Shown piece by piece: positions 63,940 to 64,000 of a DNA stretch of 64,000 nt. This stretch comes from an uncultured Bacteroidota bacterium (lineage in GTDB: Bacteria > Bacteroidota > Bacteroidia > NS11-12g > UBA9320). The notes below the pieces were generated by a model. It saw nothing but the letters and a program-made list of their open reading frames with translations. It was not told where the DNA came from and did no database searches. The first letter of the stretch is position 1. Each line of letters opens with the position of its first letter. The stretch spans positions 1 through 64,000 of the forward strand of contig CAJWLP010000002.1 of the NCBI GenBank assembly GCA_913043145.1. Direction: 5' to 3'. The position numbers were made by a program, and so were the translations under genes.

Positions 63940-64000
63940 ATATTCAAATATCTTATTTTTTTGCTTTTTTCAATCAATTTGGCTCATTTTGAGAAGTAAA

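Overview
The window is AT-rich, gene-dense chromosomal DNA from a member of the Bacteroidota, probably a flavobacterium-like lineage. I cannot place it more finely from sequence alone. Supporting signs are an alternative complex III operon, a type IX secretion (T9SS) outer-membrane protein (PorQ) next to a large T9SS-type secreted protein, bacillithiol synthesis (BshC), the Bacteroidota-type fused GlmU-like enzyme, and the small ribosomal protein family DUF4295 (bL38). Start codons lack Shine-Dalgarno sequences, and many genes carry the Bacteroidota -7 promoter element TAnnTTTG. I saw no tRNA, rRNA, CRISPR array, insertion sequence or prophage. It looks like core genome.

Layout. 1-6.3 kb (minus): actE (partial), actD, actC, actB, actA, the respiratory alternative complex III. 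6.5-8.6 kb: phoH, a SAM hydrolase (DUF62) and a small monooxygenase-like protein. 8.6-14.7 kb (plus): two exported proteins, one with a C-terminal CAP domain and one a roughly 1240-residue SBBP-repeat protein with a T9SS C-terminal domain. 14.7-21.3 kb (minus): cmk, porQ, a three-gene ABC export system and a HEAT-repeat/cyclophilin lipoprotein. 21.4-26.8 kb: thioredoxin, peroxiredoxin, gamma-carbonic-anhydrase-like protein, methyltransferase, lipid A acyltransferase-like protein and typA. 27.2-30.3 kb (minus): dnaA and a 5'-nucleotidase split into two genes. 30.5-36.2 kb: MacB-type permease, rplI-rpsR-rpsF, dnaX (apparently frameshifted), methyltransferase and rnhB. 36.2-46.2 kb: potassium channel, a tiny DUF5522 gene, a LolC/E-type permease, NamZ-like protein, rpmB-rpmG-bL38, ftsY-rimO-bshC, an OmpA-family protein and a small exported protein. 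46.2-58.9 kb: tpiA, GlmU-like gene, rpmE2, LTA-synthase-like sulfatase, hisS, pseudouridine synthase, lon, sodium symporter, lipoprotein and pfkA. 58.9-64 kb (minus): gyrB, asparaginase, pyrB, pyrR and an EVE-domain protein.

The strongest unusual signal is in dnaX. The frame that encodes the clamp-loader core ends a few codons after a run of ten A residues, and the tau-specific C-terminal part continues without a stop in the -1 frame starting within the same run. This has the architecture of programmed frameshifting or transcriptional slippage that makes gamma and tau in Escherichia coli and Thermus, although a homopolymer sequencing error would look the same. A second theme is regulatory compactness: many TAnnTTTG elements lie only 5-25 bases from the start codon, predicting very short leaders or leaderless mRNAs, and one is exactly the loop of the preceding gene's terminator hairpin. 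These elements also move several start codons downstream of the longest possible reading frame. I found no clearly novel multi-gene system.
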